From: Branchiostoma floridae
Taxonomy: Eukaryota; Chordata; Leptocardii; Amphioxiformes; Branchiostomatidae
Assembly: GCF_000003815.2 (NCBI RefSeq)
Contig: NC_049987.1
Coordinates: 5,046,994 to 5,110,993 of the forward strand
Reading direction: 5' to 3'
Length of the DNA: 64,000 bases
The translations under genes were made by a program, and so were the position numbers. How positions within the stretch are numbered: the first letter of the stretch is position 1; every line of letters starts with the position of its first letter. A model generated the notes under the pieces. It saw only the letters and a list, made by a program, of their open reading frames with translations, was not told where the DNA came from and made no database searches. Below, one piece after another: positions 1 through 11,632 of this stretch.

Positions 1-56
1 GGCGGACGGTAGACCTCTACGAAGTAATCAGGCAGACGAGAGCTGCCCGAGTTGGT

Positions 57-1814
57 ATGTTTTCCCGAAGGAATCGTAAGGCGGGATCGGTTCCATATGA
101 TCGGCCATGGGCAACCGTTGTTGAAGGAGAAGATTATTCTTACCGGCCCAGAAACTTTGTACCACCCGGGCCAGTCGGACTGGTGCGAACAGAGATCGGC
201 CGAAATGAGCTGTCCTTTTTTCTGGAGCTAGTAGACGAGGACTTGTTGCGTTATGTTGTAAGATGCACCAACAAGTATGCTACCGAGAGGAGGAGTTATT
301 TCCGTAAAGAAAGGCGCTCTCCTTGGTATAGGACCACGACGACCGAGCTCAAAGCCTTTCTTGGCTGCATGATTTGTGCCGGCTACACGCATCAACCGTC
401 TTTGGAGTCGTATTGGTCCACTGAGGAGGACTTTGGTTGTGAACTGCTGAAGCAGACATTCCCCGTCTTACGCTTTAAGCAAATTCTGCGCTACTTGCAC
501 TATTCTTCAGAGGGGTTTCTTCCGCCTCGTAGCCAGAGACTGAAGTATTTCAAAGAACGTGAACGGCAAGACCAGGTTCGGAAAGTTCGGACCGTGATGA
601 GTAGGGTAATCCGGAACAGCTGCTTGGCCCGAAACGTTGGCGGACATCTCGCCGTGGACGAGGCTATGGTATCTTTCCGAGGTCGACACCACCTCAGACG
701 GTATAATCCAGCCAAACCTACCAGGTATGGCTATTGTATCCGAGTGTTGGCCGAACCAGATGGGTATATTCTAAGGGATGAGGTGTGCGGCGCTCGCCGG
801 GACCCCGAAGACATGCCAGCTGAAGAGAGAGCCTGGCACAGGATCGAGCAGGACGAAGTCTGCGACCTTGATAGCAAGCCGGCCCGAATCGTTCACAGGC
901 TTACGGTTCCCTTTCAAGGGTCGTTTCGCACAGTCTATTGCGATTCTTTCTATACCGGCCTGCAACTAGCAGACCATCTGTTTGCCCATGACACCTACCT
1001 TTGCGGTACGGTGAGGAAAAATGCGCTGGGCCTGCCTAACGTCAAGCATTCATACCCACAACCTGTCAGGGTAGGCAGGAATAGGAAGCTGGATTTCCGG
1101 GCTCCATATCCAGCGTCGGTACCAAAAGGGACGTCCACTAAGTTCCATGACGGACCTGTAACTGTCGTCAAGTGGAAGGACAGCAAGACACTGATACTAC
1201 TCTCCACGGCAACAAGGGTTGATGCTCCCGATAAACCTGTCACTAGGCGGTGCAAGTCTGTTGGGGACCGTGTTCACCAAAATCTGCGGTGTCCGGCGGC
1301 GGTGGCCAGGTACCAGTCCTACTACAAAGCCGTTGATCTTGCTGACCAGCTCCGCGGATCGTACGAATTTGGCCGTCCGTCCAAAAAATGGCACAGACAA
1401 CTTTTTTGGTTTGTCTTAAATAAGGCTGTTGTGAACGCCTTCCTGAACTGGAAATTATATATTGCGAACGTAAAACCCGCACCTAGCGCAAACAAGACTG
1501 CTCAGCTGAGTTTCCGTCGGGAGTTGGTGAAACAGCTCGTGGCAAACTTTACCGCCAGACAAAGAGAAGCTACCGTTCCGGCCATTGCGAGACCACCTGG
1601 GAGCGATGTCACGGAAGAGCATCGACAAGTGAGCCGAGGGAAGCCGTCCAAAGCCTGCCACTACTGCAGGACAGCGCGCCGCTTGATGTCGGGAGCTAAA
1701 CGTCCAAGGCCACACGAGACCGTTTTTGCATGCAGTAGCTGTCACCTTTATATTTGTAGCACACTCGTCCGTCCGCAGTGCTGGAGAGAACATTTGGAGG
1801 CAGTGAATAAATGA
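57..1814 (+). CDS. piggyBac-family transposase (PGBD-like), 5' partial
   Basis: The 585-residue frame carries the hallmarks of a piggyBac DDE transposase, which excises and inserts elements at TTAA sites. The first catalytic Asp lies in the motif VDEAMVSFRGRH (D201), the second in VYCDSFYTGLQLADHL (D296), and the third in YYKAVDLADQL (D427, with D430 at the position of the conserved fourth Asp). A Trp/His-rich insertion-domain segment (PSKKWHRQLFWF) follows. The C-terminus has a Cys/His-rich zinc domain starting at CHYC (about residue 538) and ending near PQCWREH. All catalytic residues are present and there are no internal stops, so the copy may be young or domesticated. The frame stays open upstream of this ATG to base 3, so the true N-terminus is probably outside the window and the start given is only the first Met. 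I could not identify terminal repeats or a TTAA pair around it. Confidence 0.9.
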   Translation: MFSRRNRKAGSVPYDRPWATVVEGEDYSYRPRNFVPPGPVGLVRTEIGRNELSFFLELVDEDLLRYVVRCTNKYATERRSYFRKERRSPWYRTTTTELKAFLGCMICAGYTHQPSLESYWSTEEDFGCELLKQTFPVLRFKQILRYLHYSSEGFLPPRSQRLKYFKERERQDQVRKVRTVMSRVIRNSCLARNVGGHLAVDEAMVSFRGRHHLRRYNPAKPTRYGYCIRVLAEPDGYILRDEVCGARRDPEDMPAEERAWHRIEQDEVCDLDSKPARIVHRLTVPFQGSFRTVYCDSFYTGLQLADHLFAHDTYLCGTVRKNALGLPNVKHSYPQPVRVGRNRKLDFRAPYPASVPKGTSTKFHDGPVTVVKWKDSKTLILLSTATRVDAPDKPVTRRCKSVGDRVHQNLRCPAAVARYQSYYKAVDLADQLRGSYEFGRPSKKWHRQLFWFVLNKAVVNAFLNWKLYIANVKPAPSANKTAQLSFRRELVKQLVANFTARQREATVPAIARPPGSDVTEEHRQVSRGKPSKACHYCRTARRLMSGAKRPRPHETVFACSSCHLYICSTLVRPQCWREHLEAVNK

Positions 1815-2210
1815 CTTGGGTCTGGGCAAAGTTTTTTCAGCGATGTGAAGTAGACAAAATATAGGTTGCTTTAGGGGTAGAGTGTTATAAAGTTACCGGG
1901 GTAAGACGAGCTTCTGACCGGTAAAGAGGTGTGCGGATAAGTAATCTAACAGTCCTTTCCGGTGTGAGTGGTTCCAAAGCTACAATCCCATGGCTGCATC
2001 CAGGGCAATTACTGTCGTATTGAGGTCACCTAGGTAGTCATGAATAGCAGCCGATCCAGACCATGGCGATTTAGCCTCATCAATTGTAAGCTCCTCACAA
2101 TTCAGCCCCTGGCTGCGAAGGAATAGTAGTCGGCGTACGCAATAACAAAACAAATAACATTCATAATTGTGGTAGAGGCTTAAAGAAGCAAAAAGTCAGC
2201 ACTTTACGCT
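1815..2210. other. Non-coding stretch downstream of the transposase
   Basis: No coding, RNA or clear repeat signal seen. It may contain the 3' end of the piggyBac element, but no inverted repeat with a TTAA flank was recognised. Confidence 0.4.
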
Positions 2211-2506
2211 CTGCTCTCTAGCCTTAAGCAGGATTTCAGCTGCACCAATGTGGCCGCAATAGGCAGTGTTCCTGTGTATATGGGGCCAGAAATCGTGTGG
2301 CCGTGACTGCGTTGGACAGGTGGCCGCTATATAGATTACTTCTTAATGCTTAGGTAAAAGAGGGAAAATCCAAGGGACAGACAAAAAGTGGCTGCTATAG
2401 GTAGGTTGTGGTTGCTACTACAGGTTTGACTGTATCAACAGTTACGATTCATGTACTGTTATACAGATTTAAAAACGGAAATCTGTCTAATAACATAAGG
2501 TTTTAC

Positions 2507-3745
2507 CTTATCCTTAATGTCCACCTGTGCTCCAGCTTTAATCAGGAGTTCAGCAACACCAACTTGCCCTCCCCAAGCTGCACGGTAAAGTGGAGTTTCT
2601 CCGTCCTGTAGCATCAGTGTATAGAGCAAACATTACTTAGAACGTAAAACCAAGCTGTACCTACGATATGACTGTGTACAAAATCACGGTGACATTAGAT
2701 ATTGGAACATTCAGTTTTCAACATCAGTTTTCTAACATCTTACCACATTTCTTCTGTCCACCCGTGCTCCAGCCTTTATCAGGAGTTCAGCAACACCAAC
2801 ATGTCCTCCTGAAGCTGCATTGTGGAGTGGAGTGACTCCGCCCTGTAACAAAACGCATGCTTGCTAAAGGAAGACTAGTACTGACATTTAAAATCAATAC
2901 TATGTAATGGATGAAACGGGTGTACCGAAAGTACGAAAAGGAACGAAAAGTAACGAAAGGTAACGAAAACGAACGAACAGAAAGGAACGAAAGTGCAAAA
3001 GGGAACGAAAGGGAACGGAAAGGAACGAACGAAAAGAAACAAACGTTCCTTTTCGTTCATTTTCGCACTTTCGGTACTTTCCTTTTTCGTTCATATCCGA
3101 TCTTTTTGTTCCTTTCCGTTCCATTTCGCACTTTCGGTACTTTCCTTTTCGTTCCTTTTCGTTCCTTTTCGCACTTTCGGTACTTTCCTTTAAGCTCCTT
3201 TCCGTTTCTTTTCATTCCTTGTCATTCCTTTTCGTTCCTTTTCGCTCCTTTTCGTTCCTTTTCGCACTTTCGGTAAACCGGATGAAACAGTGTTGACGTT
3301 TGTTATTTAATAACGTAACTTTTACCTGGTCCCCATGTAAAGTGGAGTCATGACAAGCTGAGTAACATGGTGCAGAGTCTTAATTTTATTGCACTATTTA
3401 ATGCAGCGTATCTAAACTATATCGACAACTAAAATACAAAGGAATGAAATTTAAATGTTCCTTGATTTTATTGCATGTGGGAAGCGTTCGCCATTCTAAT
3501 CACAGCCGCAAGCCTTACATAGAACTAGAGATACACTGAGAACAGATGCATGGTGTCCCAAGACATAGTAAATACGTATAAGAGGACATCTTAGTAAACT
3601 ATAGTACACAACATACACTAGTTTTGCAACAACTCCACAATAAATCGAAAATAGCACTCACGATAGCAGAGTTGACATCTACTCCGAGCTGGAGTAACCG
3701 AGTCACCTCCTGCACATCCCCTTCCGAGCTTGCAAACAATAATTT
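2507..3745 (-). pseudogene. Ankyrin-repeat exons of a minus-strand gene or gene fragment
   Basis: Reading on the minus strand, three exons with good splice sites encode ankyrin repeats. 3745-3662 (84 nt) gives a first half-repeat starting KLLFASSEGDVQEVTRLLQL. 2842-2744 (99 nt) gives GGVTPLHNAASGGHVGVAEL and on. 2605-2507 (99 nt) gives DGETPLYRAAWGGQVGVAEL and on. All start after an AG and end before GT, in phase 0, and 99 nt equals one 33-residue repeat. Between the first two, at 3327-3355, a shorter remnant (TPLYMG) precedes a donor but is not a full repeat. The intron there contains a large palindromic simple repeat. A further degraded repeat (AYCGHIGAAEILLKA) is visible around 2215-2270. 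I see no start or stop, so this is either part of a longer ankyrin gene or a decaying one. The two 99-nt exons are close paralogues of each other. Confidence 0.55.
2906..3280. repeat. Palindromic GGAACGAAAA-type simple repeat
   Basis: The left arm (about 2910-3050) is purine-rich with repeats of GGAACGAAAAG. The right arm (about 3050-3275) is its complement, with repeats of TTCGTTCCTTTTCG and four copies of CGCACTTTCGGTA. The ends mirror each other: ACCGAAAGTACG at the left and CGCACTTTCGGTAAACC at the right. The whole could fold into one long hairpin. Confidence 0.8.
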
Positions 3746-3749
3746 CTGA

Positions 3750-4680
3750 AAAGTTCAATACTTTATCATTTACCTTAAAATAAGATGCAACTTTCTCAAA
3801 ATAATTTATATGAAATCAGAACTCTTTTATCACATCCATGAAAATGTAGATATAGTTTTGTGTGGCATGCCTCTATGTCTGTGATTGTCACCTGCCAAAC
3901 AGGGGAGAAAATCATCATCACCATTCATCCTCAAAGGTAGAGCAGACGAAGTTAGCCCTCCAGAACTGCTTGTCAATAGAAACCCATAAAATCACCTAAA
4001 CACCTTTAAAACAGCCACACCTCTGCCTGGAGAGTGGGAGGCAGTGTGTCCAGCAGCAAAATTTTAAACGCCCTTGCTGTATCCTGGTTGCCAGAGAACA
4101 GCACTCAGCGGCGGCCCAGGGAGTACTGCGCGGGCGGCAGAACTCCTGGGCCGGCTAACTCCAGTCCCGGTGCACCGTAGGATCTGCTTGGAGATTACCT
4201 TGGCCGGCTAATTCGATTTACGGGGCATGTTGCTAAGGGGCCGGGAAAACAGTCGCTGCGCGCTGTTCTCTGGCCCCCAGGGTACAGGCAAGCGATAATA
4301 GATCATAATAAGCCGTGTAAACAAGCTTTTTGACATTTTGTAGACTTCCTTCCAAAGCCAGGAGACACTGTATGTACAGTATGCAATCAGGCCAAAGATA
4401 AAGTAGGTTTTCATGATGAAGTTGCTTTTTGTGTTGGATACTTATTATAATCTTGCTTCCTTGCGTTCTGCCAACTATTCTGTGTTCTATTGGTGGTAAG
4501 AGAGAAAGCCATGCCTCTGCGTTACCTCTACGGTGACTACAAGACGCTATTGAATTAAAACCGCTAAGTAAATATGCTAGTACGGTATTCATTAAATGCT
4601 TACCCGTGTATCCTCAAATTTTGACATTTTGTAGACTTCCTTCCTCGTCCAGGCGGTTAGAACAATTTACTTCCGCATTC
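3750..4680. other. Intergenic repeat-derived sequence
   Basis: No gene recognised. An imperfect inverted pair (CCAGAGAACAGC near 4090 and GCTGTTCTCTGG near 4262) and the segment ATCTGCTTGGAGATTACC near 4180 recur elsewhere in the window and suggest a decayed MITE. A direct repeat TTGACATTTTGTAGACTTCC occurs near 4330 and 4620. Confidence 0.4.
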
Positions 4681-4681
4681 C

Positions 4682-4935
4682 TTAGTGTCCGCCTGCGCAG
4701 TAGTAGACTTCCAATCCACTTCCCATCCAAGGGATAGCGGCGGGCCACCCACAAAACGACGACAAACCTAGATCTTTCTTAGCCCTAGTGTGTTCTAGCT
4801 CCTGACCACCAAGTATGTACTTGGCCCTCTGGTTTCTACTTCGCAGATGTAAAACTTGACATTTGCCGGCATCAAAAGGCAACTGCCAGACCAGTGTTCA
4901 ACTGCATTGAGGTCTTGCTGTAGAGCGACCTGGTC
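4682..4935 (-). pseudogene. Decayed non-LTR retrotransposon reverse-transcriptase fragment
   Basis: On the minus strand the peptide contains DAGKCQVLHL, then YILGGQELEH, then KKDLGL. This is the block after the catalytic YADD of CR1/Jockey-type reverse transcriptases (pattern KCxVLH...L...KDLG). Just upstream, in another frame, DQVALQQDLNAVEHWSG matches the preceding part of the same block, so at least one frameshift separates them. No other RT motif was found, so this is a short dead fragment. Confidence 0.6.
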
Positions 4936-4954
4936 AGCATGTGTACAGATTTAA

Positions 4955-5112
4955 CTTACCTCCATGAAATGTCATTGAGATCATATTTGCCTCCATGAAA
5001 TGTCATTAAGGTTATATTTACCTCCATGAAATGTCATAGAGGTTATATTTACCTCCATGAAAAAATGGAGGTATAGTTACCTCCATGAAATGTCATGGAG
5101 GTTATATTTTAC
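4955..5112. repeat. Tandem palindromic ACCTCCATGAAATGTCAT units
   Basis: The motif ACCTCCATGAAATGTCAT recurs four times at irregular spacing, each followed by a GAGGTTATATTTACC-like segment. CCTCCATG and CATGGAGG form short hairpins. A related TTTCATGGAGGT also occurs near 6118, at the junction of the two following dispersed repeat copies. Confidence 0.7.
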
Positions 5113-6117
5113 CCCGCGTTTGTCTGTCTGTCTGTCTGTCTGTGTGTGTGTAAACAAAATAACTGATGAACAGTTGGGTGGATTGGTTTCATACTTGGTG
5201 TGTTGGTGGTGTCTGACGAAAGCTGGAAATGATTAGATTTTGGACCCCCTAGCGACTCTCCTTGGTACTGCAGCGCAACATCCGGTTTTGCTATCTTGGT
5301 GTTCTGAACATGCCATGGTCACGATTTTTTAGTATTAGACAGCTCTTGTGCTCAGGAAGAAATGACATAAGTTTGGGCCCCCTAGCATCTAGTTTTGGGA
5401 TAGCAGGGGCATTTTTGTCAAAAACTTCTGACGAGGATAACTCAAGAAGGGAACAACGGATTTTCATGATTTTTGGTATGTAGGTACCTTAGACAATGTT
5501 GTAGAAGATAAAATACTAATCATGCAAAATAGGAGTACATTTGCATAATTAATGAAAATATTCTATCATAGCAGTTTTTTTCAATTTATCTCTTGTCATG
5601 GACGTGATATGGTCGTGACATTTAAGTGGTAGATAGCTTTTAGCGTCATGAAAAAGTGGGGCAAGTTTCAGTCCCCTAACATTTAATTGTGGGACTGCAG
5701 GGGCGTTTTTGTCAAGACACTCCAAAGAGGATAACTGCAGAAAGGAACGACGGATTGCCTGCATTTTAGGCATGCAGGTAGCTTAGGCAAAGATGTTAAT
5801 AATGATATACATGTTATGCAAATGAGGACTAAATTTGCATAATTAATGAGGAAATTGTATAGTTCCATTGTTTTCAATAACTGGACCTCAATACATGTAA
5901 CACATGTTAATTATGATAGGTGGAATATAAGCAGATACCAAATATGGTAATGAGGAACTTATTTGCATAATTTATGTAAAAATTCCAAACCGCTTTATGA
6001 TCAATAATGGGAATTTTATAATTGTGACATGTGTATGTTAGTCAATGATGAACAACACCATGCATAAATTATGTTAATGTGTTGGTCAATTGCATGAAAT
6101 TTACGAAAGCTCTAAAT
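5112..6117. mobile_element. Dispersed ~1 kb repeat, copy 1
   Basis: This begins with a (GTCT)n/(GT)n tract and continues with sequence nearly repeated in the next copy: GCAGCGCAACATCCGGTTTT here matches GCAGCGCAACTTCCGGTTTT at about 6325. The conceptual frame around 5262-5483 is shared by both copies, but no known protein family is evident. I treat it as a non-autonomous element rather than a gene. Confidence 0.65.
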
Positions 6118-7110
6118 TTTCATGGAGGTATGAGGTCGCCGAACTCTAGTTTTGAGTGTGTCTGTCTGTGTGTGTGTCTGTGTGTCTGTGTGTCCGCATA
6201 TTTGTGGTCAGCATAACTTGAGAACCTCTTGATGGACTACGATGATACTTGGTATGTGGGTAGGGGTTGGGAAGACGAAGGTCAAGGTCAATTTTGGGCC
6301 CCCTTGTGTGTGACCTTGGTACTGCAGCGCAACTTCCGGTTTTGCTACCTCGGTGTTCTGAACATGCTATTGTCAAGATTTTTAAGTATTAGATGGCTCT
6401 TGTGCTCAGAAAAAAATGACATAAGTTTGGGCCCCCTAGCGTCTAGTTTTGGGATAGCAGGGGCATTTTTGTCAAAATCTTCTGAAGACGAAAACTCAAG
6501 AACGGAACAACGGATTTTCATGATTTTTGGCATTTAGGTACCTTAGACAATGTTGTACAAGATGAAATACTAATTATGCAAATTAGGAGTACATTTGCAT
6601 AATTAATGAGGATGTTCTATCATAACATTTTTTTCTATGTATCTCTTGTCCTAGACGTGATATGGTCTTGACATTCGGCTGGTAGATAGCTTGCAGTGTC
6701 ATGACAAAGAGGGGCAGGTTTTAGCCCCCTAACATTTAATTTCGGAACTGCAGGGGCGTTTTTGTCAAGACATAACTGCAGAAAGGATTGACGGATTGGC
6801 ATCATTTTTGGCATGCAGGTAGCTTGGGCAAAGGTGTTTATAATGATATGCGTGTTATGCAAATGGAGATCTTATTTGCATAATCAATGAGGAAATTGTA
6901 TAATTCCATTGTTTGCAATAACTGGACTTCAATAAATTGTTAATTATGATAGATGGAATATAAGCAGAACCCAAATGTTGTAATGAGAAACTTATTTGCA
7001 TAATTTATGTAAAATTGCAAAACCGCTTTATGATTAATGATGGGAATTTTATAATTGTGACATGTGTACATTAGTCAATGATGAACAACAACATGCATAT
7101 AGATTATGAT
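6118..7110. mobile_element. Dispersed ~1 kb repeat, copy 2 (tandem)
   Basis: Direct repeat of copy 1. It starts with a (GT)n/(CT)n-rich tract and has the same order of blocks, ending with a run resembling TGATGAACAACAACATGCAT (copy 1: TGATGAACAACACCATGCAT). Head-to-tail arrangement. Confidence 0.65.
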
Positions 7111-7261
7111 CAACGTTATACTGTTTTAAGACACATAGAATAGCTAGATTTTAATAATGCCCCGAGGTCTTCAGATACATATATGGTACTCTAGTGTACA
7201 TGTATGAACCCACTTGAAGTCTTAATCACATCATGAACACACAAATCATATATATATATAT

Positions 7262-7372
7262 AATACAACACGGTGTATTCCGTTTCACCCGAGGTATCAG
7301 CCCGACCGCGGGTCGGATCGCCCGAAGGCCGGAGGGCGATCCGACCCGCAGGAGGGCTGGGGCCTCTATTTA
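7262..7372. repeat. GC-rich hairpin repeat, copy 1
   Basis: After AATACAACACGGTGTATTCC there is a near-perfect hairpin with stem GCGGGTCGGATCGCCC / GGGCGATCCGACCCGC. A related element occurs at 37991-38119. Confidence 0.7.
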
Positions 7373-8059
7373 TATCATGCCAACCTAAGAAGACACATCT
7401 TTCTATCAGAAATGCGCCAGAAGTTGAGAAAATTTTGTGCTCTGGAACAAAAATACTTGATGTATAGTCGTACATCGAGATATCAAAACTGGGGCATCAC
7501 AACACATGGATAATTGTAAAGAAAGGCAGTACTGATAATTAGCCCACTGACCGAGGAAGAATATAATATTGTTCACGTGTATTTGGAAGAGATAGACTAT
7601 TTTTTACACTCGATGTCATATGACTAGTGGACAATATGAATAAGAAGAGATTGCAATAATTTTATTTTATTGATGACAAACTTGGTTGCAAAAAATGTCG
7701 CAGTTTGCTGGGTAGCTGCATTCATAAGAAACAGAAAATGTAAATCCTGCCATTTGGGGGGGGGGGGGGTAAAGTGTTTGAAACATCCATGTACATGTAA
7801 GCTATTGGCCATTGTGAACGCATCGCAACGTGAAGGCTGTCTGCCAACAAAATGTGGCCATTTGGTAATATGTTTTCTTTCTTCTGTGGTGTTTGGAGTC
7901 AGCACTGCTCTGGTGTTTTAGGAAGACGAAATTCACTCCTGGAAACGATAGAGAATAAAACATGAACGGCATATATCAGTTACGAGTTCAAAATGTATAA
8001 CATCTGTAACAGTGTGGTGCAAGCGTTTGGTTGTAATTACAGGTTTGCGATAGCACAAC

Positions 8060-9250
8060 CTGTTTTGTTTTCGTTAGCGGAGTAGGGCGCCGCCATGTTG
8101 TATTATAGGGCGCCGCCATGTTGGATGATGTCAAGGGAGTGAGGCATGCTGGGAGTGAGGCATGCCGGGAAAGTTGGTGCCATGTTGTGTGAGGCATGTT
8201 GGGAAATGTGTCGTCATGTTTGGTGTGGGGCATGCTGGGATTGAGGCATCTTGGGGAAGCTGTGGTTATGTTTTGAGCTTGTTGTTGCGGGCTTGTCGGA
8301 AGATATAGGCACCACAGTTTCACGGTTTGTTTGTAACAAGGACAACAAAACAACAACAATGAGATGGTTGTTTATTATGCGGTTTTGATGTGTTAACGGT
8401 GCTGTGGTATATTGTGAACTGGTTGTGACGGACTTGTCGGAAAGACATGTAGGGACGACAGCCGCACAACAGATGATTAGTCTGTATTAAACAAGGACAA
8501 CAAAACAACAACAACAATGGCCATGGGATGGTGGCTTTATATGCGATTTTGATGTGTTAACGATGCTGTGGAATATGTGAACTTGCTGTGACGGACTTGT
8601 CGGAAAGACATGTAGGGACGACAGCCGCACAACAGATGATTAGTCGGTTTTAAGGAAGGACAACAAAAGAACAACAACAATGGCCATGGGATGGTGGTTT
8701 TATATGCGATTTTGATGTGTTAACGATGCTGTGGAATATGTGAACTTGCTGTGACGGACTTGTCGGAAAGACATGTAGGGACGACAGCCGCACAACAGAT
8801 GATTAGTCTGTTTTAAACAAGGACAACAAAACAACAACAATGGGATGGTGGTAACGATGCTGTGGAACGTTGTGAACTTGTTGTGACGGACTTGTCGGAA
8901 AGACCAGTAGGGACGACAGCCGCACAACAGATGATTAGTCTGTTTTAAAAAAAGGACAACAAAACAACAACAATGGGATGGTGGTAACGATGCTGTGGAA
9001 CGTTGTGAACTTGTTGTGACGGACTTGTCGGAAAGACATGTAGGGACGACAGCCGCACAACAAATGATTAGTCTGTTTTAAACAAAGACAACAAAACAAC
9101 AACAATGGGATGGTGGTTTTATATGCGATCTTGATGTGTTAACGATGCTGTTTAATGTTGTGAGCTTTGTGGACTTGTGGACTTGTCGGAAAGACATTCC
9201 ATAGTAGCGACGACAGCCGCACAACAATGATGGTCAGTCAGTGTTGTGGT
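8060..9250. repeat. Satellite with ~130-165 bp units
   Basis: About six units from 8390 onward share the core GACGGACTTGTCGGAAAGAC, followed by GACGACAGCCGCACAACA and a GGACAACAAAACAACAACAA segment. Cores fall near 8428, 8591, 8755, 8886, 9020 and 9180. Some units lack a ~30 bp block containing ATGCGATTTTGATGTGTTAA, which explains the variable period. The preceding 8090-8270 contains a looser array of GAGGCATGCTGGGA-type motifs. Open frames here are simply the repeat read through. Confidence 0.85.
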
Positions 9251-9836
9251 GAGGTAGTGGTTTTGCATGAGATTAAAATGTTATATGAGTCATAGCTGTT
9301 CATTTTTGTATATTAAGTTTTGCTTCTTACAATATGTAATGATATGCCTTGACAGGGCGGTTTTGGAATTCAACAAAGTAGAATTTGATATGGTAAATGA
9401 TTCAGAATTAAAATAAATGTTTACCGATGTTTCTGACAACGATTTTCTTCCTCTGATAAACAATGGTATTCTTGGACATGTAACTAATTCTTTTGGATTC
9501 TGATTTGAAGACGACCACGTTAACGATAAAGAAATGACACAGAGATAGGGATTTCCGTACACTGGGCACGGGAGACTTTGAACGTATACTAACTGCGACG
9601 TCATAATGCTATGTCACTCGGTCTGTTGCTCTCCTGAATTGCCTTAGAAATAAATCTCTCGTCTTTATATTCTGTCTTACCTGACAGACAGTTACACAGC
9701 TGTCCGCTCACATCACACAACATTGTTACTAGTACTTTATCTCGGTCTGTTGCAGTTCACATTATCAAATTTAACGAATTACCGGAAACCGTCTGAGAAT
9801 AATAATCATGGCACAATATAGACTAATACATGCCGG

Positions 9837-10338
9837 TACATACAGCAACCATTGCGTTGTATCTAGCTTGTTGCAAGTGACGGACTGAAATGCAACATCA
9901 GCTTGCATACATAATATTTGTAAGGTCCCGTTGATGCATTACTCCAAATTACGGCCCAAAAAAGTAAGCGGCTGCACGGAGGTGTTTTTTTAGCGATGAG
10001 AATTTTCCTTTTATCCAGCCCAACTGATCTCTAACGTTAGATTGGTGAAAGTTACATACAGCAACCATTGCNNNNNNNNNNNNNNNNNNNNNNNNNNNNN
10101 NNNNNNNNNNNNNNNNNNNNNNNNNNNNNNNNNNNNNNNNNNNNNNNNNNNNNNNNNNNNNNNNNNNNNNNTGAAATGCAACATCAGCTTGCATACATAA
10201 TATTTGTAAGGTCCCGTTGATGCATTACTCCAAATTACGGCCCAAAAAAGTAAGCGGCTGCACGGAGGTGTTTTTTTAGCGATGAGAATTTTCCTTTTAT
10301 CCAGCCCAACTGATCTCTAACGTTAGATTGGTGAAAGT
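9837..10338. repeat. Direct duplication (~216 bp unit) split by a gap
   Basis: The unit beginning TACATACAGCAACCATTGC at 9837 recurs at 10053. After the 100-base gap the copy resumes with TGAAATGCAACATCAGC and matches 9886 onward to the end of the unit. In copy 1 the distance bridged by the gap is only 30 bases. Confidence 0.85.
10072..10171. other. Assembly gap (100 N)
   Basis: Run of N inside the second copy of the duplicated unit. Comparison with copy 1 predicts about 30 missing bases. Confidence 0.95.
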
Positions 10339-10339
10339 T

Positions 10340-11340
10340 TCTTTCGACTTCAAGAAATTAGTAGGCAATGTTCGGTAGCTGCGGTCTGGGTCGGAGGCAC
10401 ACAGTTCTGAGTTGTGCAGTCCCCGTTGCGGTGTGTACTAACTTCATGCATGTTCTAATTGTCATATAAGACTGAATGTTTAGCTGTTGTCGTAAATTTT
10501 TTACAAGATAAAACGTAAATGAGCGCAACAAAGAATAAATAGAATAAACATATTTCAAGTGCGTTCATTTTGTACGCGCCCATGTGAAACACGTATTTTT
10601 GCATGCCATTACTCCCAATGCAGTTAAAAACTCATCAATGAGACCTTACGTGCGTCTGTATGGGATTTCCACCATTCGTAAATCCGCACATGGTTTGATT
10701 TGGACCGTCGTCGTCTGAGTCTATTACATTACTTGTATATTCTTTGATACACATAATAGACTAGACAATACGTATTTGTGTCTGTAAAGTCAAATACTAG
10801 TAATGCAGACGATACGTGTACATCAGTCCATAAACTGGCGTCAGTATTTCCATAGTTGTAGCAGCGCAATCTTGGCTGTACGCGGCTCTGCTCCGGTCTG
10901 GCATTTTCCTCTCATGGCCTTGCTCCTTAGGGCGACGTTGTTCCGGATTTTGCATGGCTCCCAGCCTTGGTCCCGCCAGTTGTTGCAATTTGCATACGGG
11001 CGTCCTTCCCCACAGTGATACAGCTCGTCTTCCAGCGCAAGCCATCAGCGACGTCCGTTGCGGCGGGAGGAGTCGGTCTTGCCCGTGTTTATCTCTCTTG
11101 CCCGACCTGTGCAGAGATTGAGAGAGAACATGCACACGTATATCAACTTGAACGCTCTAGCCGATTGAAATATCCAAGCTATTTCAAAATGATACTTCGC
11201 TTTTGAATAAGAATAAGAATTATAAGAAATAGAGTAAGAATAATAAGAAATGTAATAATATATCCCTTTAGAAGGAATCAAATTGAATACATATCTGTTT
11301 TGAAAATGAGATATATCATTACAGTTTAGCAGTTCCGTAG
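10340..11340. other. Non-coding stretch
   Basis: No protein family recognised on either strand. Short open frames lack support. Confidence 0.4.
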
Positions 11341-11342
11341 CC

Positions 11343-11460
11343 CTATTGTGTTCTACTGTTACACACAATGTCCGAAATCTGGGACGGAATCCTCGGGAGA
11401 CAACCCAAACGACGTTGTTTTCCGGACACTGCATACCACAAGATATATCCCATTTTTAAA
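11343..11460. repeat. Dispersed repeat, inverted relative to 19535-19650
   Basis: The block containing TCTGGGACGGAATCCTCGGG and GACAACCCAAACGACG is the reverse complement of a block near 19535-19620 (TTTGGGTTGTCTCCAGAGG). Both copies have similar 5' and 3' neighbours, so this is an interspersed element rather than a conserved exon. Confidence 0.55.
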
Positions 11461-11476
11461 ACAAATATATATATAT

Positions 11477-11632
11477 ACTGACAAAAAGAACAGGTCAAGT
11501 GCATTTACGTACAAATTAAAAAAAGTACGAAGCTAACAATTTGATAATCTTTACTGACAAAAAGAATAAGTCAAGTGCATTTACGTACAAATTAAAAAAA
11601 AGTACGAAGCTAACAATTTGATAATCTTTGAT
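11477..11632. repeat. 76 bp tandem duplication
   Basis: Two units starting ACTGACAAAAAGAA at 11477 and 11553, sharing GTGCATTTACGTACAAATTA and GAAGCTAACAATTTGATAAT. Confidence 0.85.

Noticed and set aside
8060-9250. Minus-strand Cys-rich frames (FCCPC)
   Set aside because: They are the satellite unit read repeatedly, not a gene.
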